From NCBI GenBank assembly GCA_910579655.1, contig CAJTVE010000053.1, forward strand, positions 1 to 22,379: a stretch of 22,379 nt of DNA. The letters run 5' to 3'. Position numbers and translations under genes: made by a program. Under the pieces are notes generated by a model that was given only the letters and a program-made list of their open reading frames with translations, was not told the origin of the DNA and searched no databases. The DNA is from an uncultured Allobaculum sp. Its GTDB lineage: Bacteria; Bacillota_I; Bacilli_A; Erysipelotrichales; Erysipelotrichaceae. Of this stretch, positions 6,781-14,302 are shown piece by piece. Position 1 is the stretch's first letter. Every line of letters begins with the position of its first letter.

Positions 6781-8106
6781 CTATTTCTTTTTAGGGCACG
6801 AGTAGTTTTTGTTTTTCCTGTGTTCTCCAGGCTGGTCCAGCTGGAAATCCGGATGGAGTTCTATCCACTTTTCGAGAACCGCTCCCGCAAAATAAAGAGA
6901 ACCACAGATTAAAGCAGGCTCTTTTGCCTGGGTTAGATCTTTCATCAGGTCGTCAAAGGAAATTATTGGGCAGTTGTATTGGGCAGCAACGCTTTCCAGA
7001 TCGGCCAGCCGATAGGTATCAAAGTGGACCAGAACGATAGGAGCATGAAGATCCTGCAGGCGTTCAATCATTTCCCCAGCCTGCTTGTCAGCAAGGACGG
7101 AAAAGTAAATCGTCTGCAAGGAAGCAGCTGCTGGAGCGGCGAAATGAGCAGAATCCCTTATATCGGTAGAAGATTTCTGGTTTCTGTCAGATCCACTCAG
7201 GCCTTTTTCCAGCAGAGCAGTGACCAGAGCGTTGATTCCATCAGGATTGTGCGCGCCATCCAGCAGGATCATTGGATCTTTTTGCAGCAGCTGGAAGCGG
7301 CCGGGCCATCTGAAATGACTGGCAGCTTTTTTCAGATCACCAGGGCAGAATGTCATGCCGGCCATCTGTAAAGTCGTCAGTGCACATAAGAAGTTTTCTT
7401 TCTGGTAAGCTGGCAGAAAAGCTGGCCAGAAGGAAGAAAAGTCAAGGGTTTTCGAATCTGGAATCTGAACAAGCCAGGCATGTTCTTTCAGGCAGGTATC
7501 CGCAAAGATTTTCAGACAGGCAGGATCGGTTTCAGCCGTGATGATAAACATATCCTGATGAATAATTCCGGCTTTGGCTTTTGCAATGTCTTCTTTGGTT
7601 GGACCGAGGTAAGCCATATGGTCCATGCCGATGCGGGTGATGATGCCAAAGGGGTAAGAAAGAATATTGGTGGCATCTTTGCCGCCGCCAAGTCCGGTTT
7701 CCATCAAAACCCAGTCCGGGCGAAAGTTCTGGAAAGCACGGGCGGCCATCCATAAATCCATTTCAAACATCGTCATCTGCCGCTGCTGGAAGATGGGTGC
7801 AAAGGAATCGTAGATTACTTCCCATTCATCCATGGAAATGGGCTTGCCATTGATGCGGATGCGTTCGTTATGGCTGATCAGGTGCGGAGAAATAAAGGAA
7901 CCAGTGCTCAGTCCTTTTGTTTTCAGCAAAGCTTCCAGCCATTGAATGACTGAGCCTTTGCCATTGGTTCCTGCAACGTGGATTGAGCGAAAAAAGCGGT
8001 GCGACTGGAAGTCTTTGTCGTACCAGTTGTGTAAAGTCAGCTGCGGATGATTATTCGATCGGCAGGACTCCATCTGAAGTATTTTCTGTTGTCGAGTGAT
8101 GGGCAT
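6781..8106 (-). CDS. folC: Folylpolyglutamate / dihydrofolate synthase
   Basis: Cytoplasmic ATP-dependent Mur-ligase-family enzyme that adds glutamate to folates (and, in bifunctional forms, to dihydropteroate). The 441-residue protein shows SIHVAGTNGKGSV (P-loop at 46-52), the region TGLGGGKDATNI, IGMDHMAYLGPTKEDIAKAKAGI, and the C-terminal-domain signature LLDGAHNPDGINALV. The N-terminus is shorter before the P-loop than in some homologues. Neither the ATG at 8106 nor the one at 8073 has a Shine-Dalgarno. The first is kept because a TATCAT -10 box ends 6 nt before it, consistent with a leaderless mRNA. It diverges from ung. No other folate gene is nearby. Confidence 0.9.
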   Translation of the reverse strand: MPITRQQKILQMESCRSNNHPQLTLHNWYDKDFQSHRFFRSIHVAGTNGKGSVIQWLEALLKTKGLSTGSFISPHLISHNERIRINGKPISMDEWEVIYDSFAPIFQQRQMTMFEMDLWMAARAFQNFRPDWVLMETGLGGGKDATNILSYPFGIITRIGMDHMAYLGPTKEDIAKAKAGIIHQDMFIITAETDPACLKIFADTCLKEHAWLVQIPDSKTLDFSSFWPAFLPAYQKENFLCALTTLQMAGMTFCPGDLKKAASHFRWPGRFQLLQKDPMILLDGAHNPDGINALVTALLEKGLSGSDRNQKSSTDIRDSAHFAAPAAASLQTIYFSVLADKQAGEMIERLQDLHAPIVLVHFDTYRLADLESVAAQYNCPIISFDDLMKDLTQAKEPALICGSLYFAGAVLEKWIELHPDFQLDQPGEHRKNKNYSCPKKK

Positions 8107-8118
8107 GCATCTATGATA
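8089..8118. promoter_or_regulatory. Divergent ung/folC promoter with shared -10
   Basis: Plus strand: TTGTCG (8089-8094), a 17-bp spacer, TATGAT (8112-8117), directed at ung. Minus strand: TATCAT (8118-8113), directed at folC, whose ATG is 6 nt further. The two -10 boxes use five of the same base pairs. The ung -35 lies within the first codons of folC if folC starts at 8106. Confidence 0.55.
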
Positions 8119-8151
8119 AACCTGAATTGGAACGAAAAAACAGGAAGGGAG

Positions 8152-8844
8152 ATGTATTTTTCAATCATGAACTGGGAAGAGTTTATTTCACAAGAATTTG
8201 ATAAAGGGATTCTGGGTCCTATCCGGGACAAAGTAGGCCAGGCATATGAGCAGGGGACTGTTTATCCGGCCAAAGAAAATATCTTTAAGGCTTTGGAAAT
8301 GACCCCGCTCGATCAGGTCAAAGTCGTGATCCTGGGCCAGGATCCCTACCATGGTCCTAACCAGGCGCAGGGATATTCGTTTTCGGTTCCGGCCAACCAG
8401 AAGATTCCACCTTCACTGGTCAATATTTACAAGGAAATCTCACAGGAGTATCAGATGCCTGTGAATCGCAGCGGGGATTTGTCGGACTGGGCAGAGCAGG
8501 GCGTATTGCTGCTCAATTCCATCCTGACTGTTGAACAGGGCAAGCCCATGTCGCATTCTGGTTTTGGCTGGCAGAATTTTACCGATGACATCCTTCGAGA
8601 GCTCGACAAGCTGGATCAGCCGATTGTCTTTTTACTTTGGGGAGCGCAGGCACGCAATGCGGCAAAACTTTTACACAACCCCAATCATCTGGTTCTTGAA
8701 AGCCCGCATCCTTCTCCGTTATCGGCAAGCAAGGGCTTTTTTGGCAACAATCATTTCCGGACGGCGAATGATTTTTTGCAGGCAAAAGGCGTAACGCCTG
8801 TCAACTGGACGGAAAAGAACTGGCCAGAGACGAGTTCAAAATAA
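8152..8844 (+). CDS. ung: Uracil-DNA glycosylase, family 1
   Basis: Removes uracil from DNA in the first step of base excision repair. The 230-residue protein has the complete family 1 signature: GQDPYH at 62-67 with catalytic Asp64, the uracil-binding LLLNSILTV region (about 119-126), and HPSPLS at 186-191 with catalytic His186. Length is normal (about 220-230). The ATG at 8152 follows AGGAAGGGAG directly. The ATG at 8167 is an alternative 15 nt after that sequence. The in-frame extension back to 8047 runs through the promoter and is not used. It is followed 51 nt later by the gene at 8896, probably in one transcript. Confidence 0.96.
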   Translation: MYFSIMNWEEFISQEFDKGILGPIRDKVGQAYEQGTVYPAKENIFKALEMTPLDQVKVVILGQDPYHGPNQAQGYSFSVPANQKIPPSLVNIYKEISQEYQMPVNRSGDLSDWAEQGVLLLNSILTVEQGKPMSHSGFGWQNFTDDILRELDKLDQPIVFLLWGAQARNAAKLLHNPNHLVLESPHPSPLSASKGFFGNNHFRTANDFLQAKGVTPVNWTEKNWPETSSK

Positions 8845-8895
8845 TGAATTTACGCGATTCTGGTTAAAAGAAAGGACGTCAGGAGGAGTGAGAGT

Positions 8896-9306
8896 ATGCA
8901 CAGAACTGAGAAGGACACAGCCATTGTCATCTGCCAGGAAGATGGAACGACGCTGGACTTAGATGAATTCTTGCTGGAGCATGGCGTAGAGCAGACAATG
9001 GGACTATTAGGAATTCAGGGCAATGCCACCCTTGAAGAAACCCTGGCCCGCTACTTGGAAGTGATCCGTGAAGTGATGAAAAGCGAAACCAGACTTTTAG
9101 CCTGCGAACGGGAAGTCGAAGAACAGATCGCCAGACTATCTGAAGAACAGTTTGAAGAACTGCTTTCTTCACTGGATCATGAAACCCAGGATGAAGCAGC
9201 CAACGAACTGACCGAAATCTTTCGCCAGAGCCACCCCGACGAAGATGCCTTCGAAGATCCGCTGGAAGGCATTGATGAAACCGGAGACTTTCATCTTCTG
9301 CATTAA
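8896..9306 (+). CDS. Acidic hypothetical protein downstream of ung
   Basis: 136 residues, very rich in Glu and Asp and mostly predicted helical. A helical middle (LARYLEVIREVMKSETRLLACEREV, quoted in part) is followed by a region rich in EEQ and an acidic C-terminus. There is no signal peptide, transmembrane segment or metal motif, and I recognise no family. A strong Shine-Dalgarno (AGGAGG) lies upstream with good spacing, so it is very likely translated. It is probably cotranscribed with ung. A highly acidic partner could mimic DNA, as Ung inhibitors do, but no similarity to those inhibitors is visible and this is speculation. The last codons lie inside a 13-bp tandem repeat. Confidence 0.75.
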   Translation: MHRTEKDTAIVICQEDGTTLDLDEFLLEHGVEQTMGLLGIQGNATLEETLARYLEVIREVMKSETRLLACEREVEEQIARLSEEQFEELLSSLDHETQDEAANELTEIFRQSHPDEDAFEDPLEGIDETGDFHLLH

Positions 9307-9344
9307 TTGCGTGCATTAATTGCCTGCATTAGTTGTCTGCATAG
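9299..9344. repeat. 13-bp tandem repeat, about 3.5 copies
   Basis: Units: TGCATTAATTGCG (9299-9311), TGCATTAATTGCC (9312-9324), TGCATTAGTTGTC (9325-9337), and a partial TGCATAG (9338-9344). The first unit contains the stop codon of the preceding gene, so the repeat duplicates that gene's end. Confidence 0.9.
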
Positions 9345-9440
9345 ACCGATTGTTCTGACCAAAGAAATGAGGCCAGAATCTGTTTTCTGTCTGGAGCGGG
9401 CACTTTGAGGGAATGATCAGGTTACAAAATTGCCATTTAA

Positions 9441-9473
9441 AAAACCGTCAGAGAAGAACCTGGCGGTTTTTTT
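9441..9473. terminator. Terminator after the ung operon
   Basis: AAAACCGTCAG (9441-9451) pairs with CTGGCGGTTTT (9460-9470) with one wobble around an 8-nt loop, followed by Ts. The A run on the left would also let it act for uvrB from the other strand. Confidence 0.75.
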
Positions 9474-9499
9474 GAAGGACATTGGACTGTACTCGAATG

Positions 9500-9547
9500 G
9501 TGAATCTATGCCTGTGAATCTATGCCTGTGAATCTATGCCTGTGAAT
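9500..9547. repeat. 14-bp tandem repeat, three copies plus partial
   Basis: GTGAATCTATGCCT occurs at 9500-9513, 9514-9527 and 9528-9541 without a mismatch, followed by GTGAAT (9542-9547). The identity suggests recent slippage. It lies between two convergent genes. Confidence 0.95.
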
Positions 9548-9635
9548 TTAGACATCGTTTTAGACAGATTTTTGAATCAGGTCATCAGATTGTTAACTGT
9601 TAAAGCGGAAAGTTGAAAAGATAAGACCTCAAGAC

Positions 9636-11612
9636 TCAACAAAGACCTTTGAGTTCCATGACCATATCACGCAGTTCGGCAGCACGTTCAAAGTCGAGAT
9701 CGGCTGCAGCCTGACGCATTTCGGTTTCGAGCTCTTCAATATATTTGGCTGTATCTTTCTTGTTGAGTTTCTGTTTCTTTTTCAGGTAGCGGGCGGTCAT
9801 TTCCTTGGTTTCCTTGGAATGAACGACTTCGCGGATTGGCTTGATGATCGTCTTTGGAACGATACCGTGCTTTTCGTTGTATTCCATCTGGATCTTACGG
9901 CGACGGGCAGTTTCGTCAATGGCATACTGCATGGATTCGGTGATCGAATCTCCATACATAATGACCTTGCCTTCAGCATTGCGGGCGGCACGGCCGATGA
10001 TCTGGACCAGTGAACGTTTTGAACGCAAGAAGCCTTCCTTATCGGCATCGAGAATCGTGATCAGGGAGACTTCCGGAATATCCAGACCTTCACGCAGCAG
10101 GTTAATCCCGACCAGGACATCGTATTTGCCTTTGCGCAGATCCTGAATAATTTCGGTTCGTTCAATGGTTTTGACTTCATGGTGCAGCCAGGCCACTTTG
10201 ATATCCAGGTTTTTGAGGTATTCGGTCAAGTCTTCAGCCATCCGCACGGTCAGTGTTGTGACCAGGGTCCGTTCGTTGCGGGCAATGCGCGCCTTGATCT
10301 CTTCAACCAGATCATCGATCTGTCCCTGGGTTGGACGGACTTCTACAATTGGATCGAGCAGACCGGTTGGACGAATGATCTGTTCGACGACTTCACCGCC
10401 CGTCTGATCAAGTTCATAGTCACCAGGCGTAGCGGAAACATAGATGGACTGAGGGGCTTTTTCTTCAAACTCACTGAAGGTCAGTGGGCGGTTGTCCAGC
10501 GCTGAGGGCAGACGAAATCCATAATCGACCAGCGTCTGTTTACGGGCACGGTCACCGTTATACATTCCGCGAATCTGCGGCAGAGAAACATGGGATTCAT
10601 CGACGATCATTAAGAAATCGTCAGGGAAGTAGTCGAACAGGGTATATGGCGTTTCACCGGGCTTACGGCCATCGATGTGACGGGAATAGTTTTCAATTCC
10701 CGGGCAGACCCCCAGTTCACGCAAGGCTTCGACATCATAGGTGCACCGCTGAACGAGTCGTTCTTTTTCCAGCGGCTTTCCCATGTCATCAAAGTATTCG
10801 GCTCTTTCTTTCAGTTCGGCTTCAATGGAATCGGCTGCCTTGTGAATGATATCCATGCTTGTGGCATAGCCGCTGGCTGGATACAAGTTATACAGGTTGT
10901 ATGCCTGGATCAGTTTGCCGGTTAACGGCTCCACTTCACAGATACGTTCGATTTCGTCGCCGAACATTTCAATGCGGATGATGAAACTGTCGGTATGACC
11001 GGGAGCAATTTCAATCGTGTCCCCGCGAACCCGGAAAGTGCCTCGGGCCTGTTCGATGTCGTTGCGCTTGTATTGCTGGGTCACGAGGATTTTTAAAAGA
11101 TCTTCGCGCTCAATGATATCGCCCACACGGATGGTATCGATCATGTCCCGATACTGATCCGGATTCGAGGCACCATAAATGCAGGCAACGGAAGCGACAA
11201 TAATCGTATCCCGTCGATGCAGAACCGAATTGACTGCGGCCATGCGCAGCATGTCGAGTTCGGCATTGGTCTTGGTGTTTTTATCAATGTAGGTGTCGGT
11301 TTTTGGCATGTAGGCTTCAGGCTGATAGTAGTCGAAGTAGGAAACAAAATATTCAACGCGATTATGCGGAAAAAACTCTTTCAGTTCAGAATAGAGCTGA
11401 CTGGCCAAGGTTTTGTTATGGGCGAACACCAGCGTCGGTTTATTGACCTGCGCGATGACATTGGACATCGTGTAGGTTTTTCCCGTACCGGTTGCCCCTA
11501 ACAGAACCTGATGCTTTTTGCCTTCCTTGATCCCCTCGACCAGCTCACGAATGGCTTCGGGCTGATCACCGGCAGGCGGATAAGGAGAGACAAGTTCAAA
11601 TTTTTCATCCAT
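9636..11612 (-). CDS. uvrB: UvrABC system protein B
   Basis: Damage-verifying helicase-like subunit of nucleotide excision repair. It receives damaged DNA from UvrA and recruits UvrC. At 658 residues it is full length. Visible features are Walker A GATGTGKT (39-46), the beta-hairpin segment VSYFDYYQPEAYMPKTDTY, the DESHVSLPQ motif, helicase motif VI in QIIGRAARNAEGKV, and a C-terminal UVR domain (IEELETEMRQAAADLDFERA) that contacts UvrC. AAAGGAG lies 10 nt before the ATG. A weak promoter (TGTCGG at 11696-11701 and TTTATA at 11672-11677, read on the plus strand) precedes it. No convincing LexA box was seen. uvrA and uvrC are not in the window. Confidence 0.97.
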   Translation of the reverse strand: MDEKFELVSPYPPAGDQPEAIRELVEGIKEGKKHQVLLGATGTGKTYTMSNVIAQVNKPTLVFAHNKTLASQLYSELKEFFPHNRVEYFVSYFDYYQPEAYMPKTDTYIDKNTKTNAELDMLRMAAVNSVLHRRDTIIVASVACIYGASNPDQYRDMIDTIRVGDIIEREDLLKILVTQQYKRNDIEQARGTFRVRGDTIEIAPGHTDSFIIRIEMFGDEIERICEVEPLTGKLIQAYNLYNLYPASGYATSMDIIHKAADSIEAELKERAEYFDDMGKPLEKERLVQRCTYDVEALRELGVCPGIENYSRHIDGRKPGETPYTLFDYFPDDFLMIVDESHVSLPQIRGMYNGDRARKQTLVDYGFRLPSALDNRPLTFSEFEEKAPQSIYVSATPGDYELDQTGGEVVEQIIRPTGLLDPIVEVRPTQGQIDDLVEEIKARIARNERTLVTTLTVRMAEDLTEYLKNLDIKVAWLHHEVKTIERTEIIQDLRKGKYDVLVGINLLREGLDIPEVSLITILDADKEGFLRSKRSLVQIIGRAARNAEGKVIMYGDSITESMQYAIDETARRRKIQMEYNEKHGIVPKTIIKPIREVVHSKETKEMTARYLKKKQKLNKKDTAKYIEELETEMRQAAADLDFERAAELRDMVMELKGLC

Positions 11613-11671
11613 GGCGAGGATACTCCTTTCTTGCGGGACGTAAACGATCCAAACACAATCTGCTCAGACAG

Positions 11672-11701
11672 TTTATACTCATTTTATCAGGGGCGTGTCG
11701 G
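11672..11701 (-). promoter_or_regulatory. Candidate uvrB promoter
   Basis: On the minus strand CCGACA (11701-11696), an 18-bp spacer and TATAAA (11677-11672). The -35 is a 4/6 match and the -10 a 5/6 match, about 60 nt before the uvrB start. Confidence 0.4.
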
Positions 11702-11808
11702 GATGGCGTCGGATGCGGCTGGCAATGCGCTTTCCATTGTTCTGGCCCATGGAGGATGGACTTTTCTCAAGCCCTGAAAGGATTATAAATACAAAAAGGA
11801 AACAGAAA

Positions 11809-12858
11809 ATGAAACGAACAGAAACACGAAGTGTCAAAGTCGGCAATCTGGAAATCGGCGGGAACAACCATGTCGTTGTCCAGTCGATGTGTTCTATCAA
11901 GACCGCAAAAGTTGACGAAGTGATCCGCCAGATTCTGGAACTTGAAGGTCAGGGATGCGAACTGATCCGTGTATCAGTCATGGACTTTGAAGATGCCAGA
12001 GCCATCACGGCAATTAAAGAGCAGATTCATATTCCGCTGGTTGCTGATATCCATTTTGACTATAAACTCGCTCTGGCTGCGATTGAAGCCGGAGCCGATA
12101 AAATCCGCCTGAATCCGGGCAATATTGGTCCAAGAGAAAATGTTGAAGCGGTGGTCAAAGCCTGCAAGGAGCATGGCATTCCCATCCGCATCGGCATCAA
12201 CTCGGGATCCCTGGAAAAGGATATCCATGAAAAATATGGAAAGCCAACGGCCGAGGGCATGATTGAATCAGCGAAGCGGCATGTGGCCATTCTGGAAGAT
12301 CTTGATTTTCATGACATCGTTCTCTCGTTTAAATCGAGTGACCCATTGCTTTGCCTGGATGTTTATCGCAAAGCCAGTGAAGAATTCGACTATCCGCTCC
12401 ATCTTGGAGTGACGGAAGCAGGAACTGTTATGACGTCGGCCGTGAAATCCACGCTTGCTTTAGGACCGCTTCTTTTAGAGGGCATCGGCAATACGATCCG
12501 CATTTCGGTCAATGGCGATGCAGATCTTGAAATTCCAATTGTGCGTGAACTGTTAAAAGACTGCCGCCTCATTGAGGATGTCCCCAATCTGATCGCCTGT
12601 CCAAGCTGCGGCCGGACGGCATGGGATATGAAACCAGTTGTGGATGAGATGGAAAAATGGCTGCAAAATATTCACAAACCTGTGACTGTTGCCATTATGG
12701 GCTGCGCAGTCAATGGGCCTGGAGAAGCCAGACATGCGGATATCGCCATTGCCGGCGGACGCAATGAAGGTCTGTTGATCAAAAAAGGAACGGTAATCGA
12801 AAAACTGCCGCAGGAAAAGATGGTGGAACGTCTCAAGGAAGAAGTTTTGAAATTTTAA
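11809..12858 (+). CDS. ispG: 4-hydroxy-3-methylbut-2-enyl diphosphate synthase
   Basis: Also called GcpE. An iron-sulfur enzyme of the MEP pathway that converts MEcPP to HMBPP for isoprenoid synthesis, showing that the organism uses the non-mevalonate route. The 349-residue protein has a TIM-barrel N-terminal part (LVADIHFDYKLAL, KIRLNPGNIG, IRIGINSGSL) and the C-terminal [4Fe-4S] ligands in ACPSCGR (Cys264, Cys267) and MGCAVNGPGE (Cys299, Glu306). This is the short bacterial form, without the plant-type insert. The ATG at 11809 has AAAAAGGA upstream, and the family N-terminus begins there. A 38-residue in-frame extension to 11695 has no conservation or ribosome site. It diverges from uvrB. 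Confidence 0.96.
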   Translation: MKRTETRSVKVGNLEIGGNNHVVVQSMCSIKTAKVDEVIRQILELEGQGCELIRVSVMDFEDARAITAIKEQIHIPLVADIHFDYKLALAAIEAGADKIRLNPGNIGPRENVEAVVKACKEHGIPIRIGINSGSLEKDIHEKYGKPTAEGMIESAKRHVAILEDLDFHDIVLSFKSSDPLLCLDVYRKASEEFDYPLHLGVTEAGTVMTSAVKSTLALGPLLLEGIGNTIRISVNGDADLEIPIVRELLKDCRLIEDVPNLIACPSCGRTAWDMKPVVDEMEKWLQNIHKPVTVAIMGCAVNGPGEARHADIAIAGGRNEGLLIKKGTVIEKLPQEKMVERLKEEVLKF

Positions 12859-12993
12859 TGTCTGGATTGTAATTCATGCCCCATCCTATGCAAAAACAGG
12901 TTAAAATTGATATCAGAAGGCAATTTCTAACAGGAAAAAGAAAATTTACCATAACTAAAAGGGAAATGATTGCTTGTGAAGAAATTGACCAAT

Positions 12994-13022
12994 TTTGCAA
13001 AGCAAAAGCCGCGTGCTATATT
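12994..13022 (+). promoter_or_regulatory. pta promoter (extended -10)
   Basis: TTTGCA (12994-12999), a 17-bp spacer, and TATATT (13017-13022) preceded by TG at 13014-13015. It would start transcription near 13030, at the edge of the palindrome at 13031-13042. Confidence 0.55.
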
Positions 13023-13030
13023 TAGAAACG

Positions 13031-13042
13031 AGGCAATTGCCT
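13031..13042. promoter_or_regulatory. Perfect palindrome at pta transcription start
   Basis: AGGCAATTGCCT is a perfect 12-bp palindrome between the pta -10 box and its ribosome binding site. The half AGGCAATT recurs at 12918-12925. It could be an operator, or a short 5' hairpin in the mRNA. Confidence 0.4.
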
Positions 13043-13057
13043 GAAGAGGAAAAAATC

Positions 13058-14053
13058 ATGATCATCTCAAAATTAGCAAAAATGATTGAGGGTAAAGGTA
13101 CCCGAATCGTATTTACCGAAGGCTGGGATCCACGTGTTATGGGTGCAGCCGTTCGTCTGAAAGAAGACAACTTAGTCAAACCAGTTCTGCTTGGCGAACA
13201 TGACGAAGTCAACAAATGTGCAGCTGACAATGGCTTTAATCTTGAAGGAATCGAAGTCATCGCTCCATCTGAATTCCCAGCAGAAGAAAAAGAAAAAATG
13301 GTTACCCGTATGATCGAACTGCGTCGTGGTAAACTCGATCACGATGCTGCAAGTGCACTGTTAGATCATACAAACTACTTCGGAACGATGCTTGTTGAAA
13401 TGGGTTACGCAGATGGATTGCTCGGTGGTGCGACTTACTCCACTGCGGATACTGTACGTCCTGCGTTGCAGCTGGTCAAAACAGCTCCAGGTCAGTCCAT
13501 TGTATCTTCCACATTTATCCTGGTAAAAGGCAGCGAACAGTTATTCATGGCTGACTGCGCAATCAACCGTGATCCAAACCCGGATGAACTGGTAGAAATC
13601 GCCATCCAGACTGCTGCTACAGCAAAAAAATTCGGTGTTGAACCAAAAGTTGCAATGCTGTCCTACTCTTCTTTTGGATCTGCCACCGGTCATTGTGTTG
13701 CAAAAATGGACGAAGCAACAACTCGTTTGAAACGTATGCCAATTGGCTTTGATGTAGATGGTGAAATGCAGTTCGACTGCGCTGTTTCTCCAGAAGTAGC
13801 AAAATTAAAAGCACCAGATTCCAAAGTTGCCGGCCAGGCGAACACGTTCATCTTCCCGAACCTGTCTTCTGGTAACATCGGTTACAAGATTGCAGCCCGT
13901 CTTGGCGGCTGGGAAGCTTTAGGACCAATCCTTCAGGGTCTGAACGCTCCAATCAACGACTTAAGCCGCGGTGCCAACGAAGAAGAAATCTACAAAATGG
14001 CAATCGTTACTGCAGCCCAGAAGGTTTCTAAGACTGAACCACTGCCATTCTAA
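13058..14053 (+). CDS. pta: Phosphate acetyltransferase
   Basis: Interconverts acetyl-CoA and acetyl phosphate. With acetate kinase it yields ATP and acetate in fermentation. The 331-residue length is that of the short, single-domain Firmicute Pta/EutD type. Motifs include IVFTEGWDPRVMGAAVRL near the N-terminus, GLLGGATYSTADTVRPALQ, SYSSFGSA, and the C-terminal FPNLSSGNIGYKIAARLGG with GPILQGL and the ending PINDLSRGA. The ATG at 13058 follows AGAGGA. An in-frame start at 12995 lies upstream of the -10 box. Codon use (GTT, CGT, GAA, CCA) is more biased than in neighbours, fitting high expression. ackA is not adjacent. It ends in a UUCG-loop terminator. Confidence 0.96.
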   Translation: MIISKLAKMIEGKGTRIVFTEGWDPRVMGAAVRLKEDNLVKPVLLGEHDEVNKCAADNGFNLEGIEVIAPSEFPAEEKEKMVTRMIELRRGKLDHDAASALLDHTNYFGTMLVEMGYADGLLGGATYSTADTVRPALQLVKTAPGQSIVSSTFILVKGSEQLFMADCAINRDPNPDELVEIAIQTAATAKKFGVEPKVAMLSYSSFGSATGHCVAKMDEATTRLKRMPIGFDVDGEMQFDCAVSPEVAKLKAPDSKVAGQANTFIFPNLSSGNIGYKIAARLGGWEALGPILQGLNAPINDLSRGANEEEIYKMAIVTAAQKVSKTEPLPF

Positions 14054-14125
14054 ACTCCTCTAAGGCCGAAACATGACAGGATAAGTCAGAGGAAAATCTG
14101 ATTTGTCTCAATTAAGATCGCATTG

Positions 14126-14152
14126 AAACCACCTTCGGGTGGTTTTTTTACG
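14126..14152 (+). terminator. pta terminator with UUCG tetraloop
   Basis: AAACCACC (14126-14133), the loop TTCG, and GGTGGTTT (14138-14145), then Ts. This is a textbook intrinsic terminator about 70 nt after the pta stop. Confidence 0.92.
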
Positions 14153-14168
14153 CTCGATTTTCGTGCTT

Positions 14169-14192
14169 TTTTGCCCTCATTTTTGCCCTCAT
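14169..14192. repeat. 12-bp tandem repeat, two copies
   Basis: TTTTGCCCTCAT occurs at 14169-14180 and 14181-14192, followed by a degenerate TTTTTGC. It lies after the pta terminator. Confidence 0.85.
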
Positions 14193-14286
14193 TTTTTTGC
14201 TTTCTGCTCTTGGTCGTCTGGAGGGAGGGCGGATAAAAGTCTGGCAGTCAACACAAATGGACAGCAGGCAAAAACCGAATGCAAAC

Positions 14287-14295
14287 TGCTATACT
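14287..14295 (+). promoter_or_regulatory. Extended -10 abutting the start at 14303
   Basis: TGCTATACT, a TG-N-TATACT extended -10 box, ends 7 nt before the ATG at 14303. Transcription would begin at or within two bases of that ATG. No good -35 box is present. Confidence 0.5.
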
Positions 14296-14302
14296 TAGAC
14301 AT

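Larger units (their letters stand above)
9307..9635. other. Intergenic between hypothetical gene and uvrB
   Basis: This 329-bp interval between converging genes holds most of a 13-bp tandem repeat, a terminator at 9441-9473, a 14-bp tandem repeat at 9500-9547, and TGTTAACTGTTAA at 9591-9603. No gene is visible. Confidence 0.7.

Noticed and set aside
9500..9547. Possible CRISPR array
   Set aside because: The units abut directly with no spacers and are only 14 bp long; this is a simple tandem repeat. No cas genes are present.
9819..10849. Several plus-strand open frames inside uvrB
   Set aside because: They are antisense shadows of a fully conserved uvrB and lack ribosome sites.
11613..11700. 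LexA/SOS box upstream of uvrB
   Set aside because: No CGAAC-N4-GTTCG-like palindrome was found; only an ordinary weak promoter.
11695..11808. N-terminal extension of IspG
   Set aside because: The added 38 residues are not IspG-like, and a Shine-Dalgarno lies before the internal ATG at 11809.
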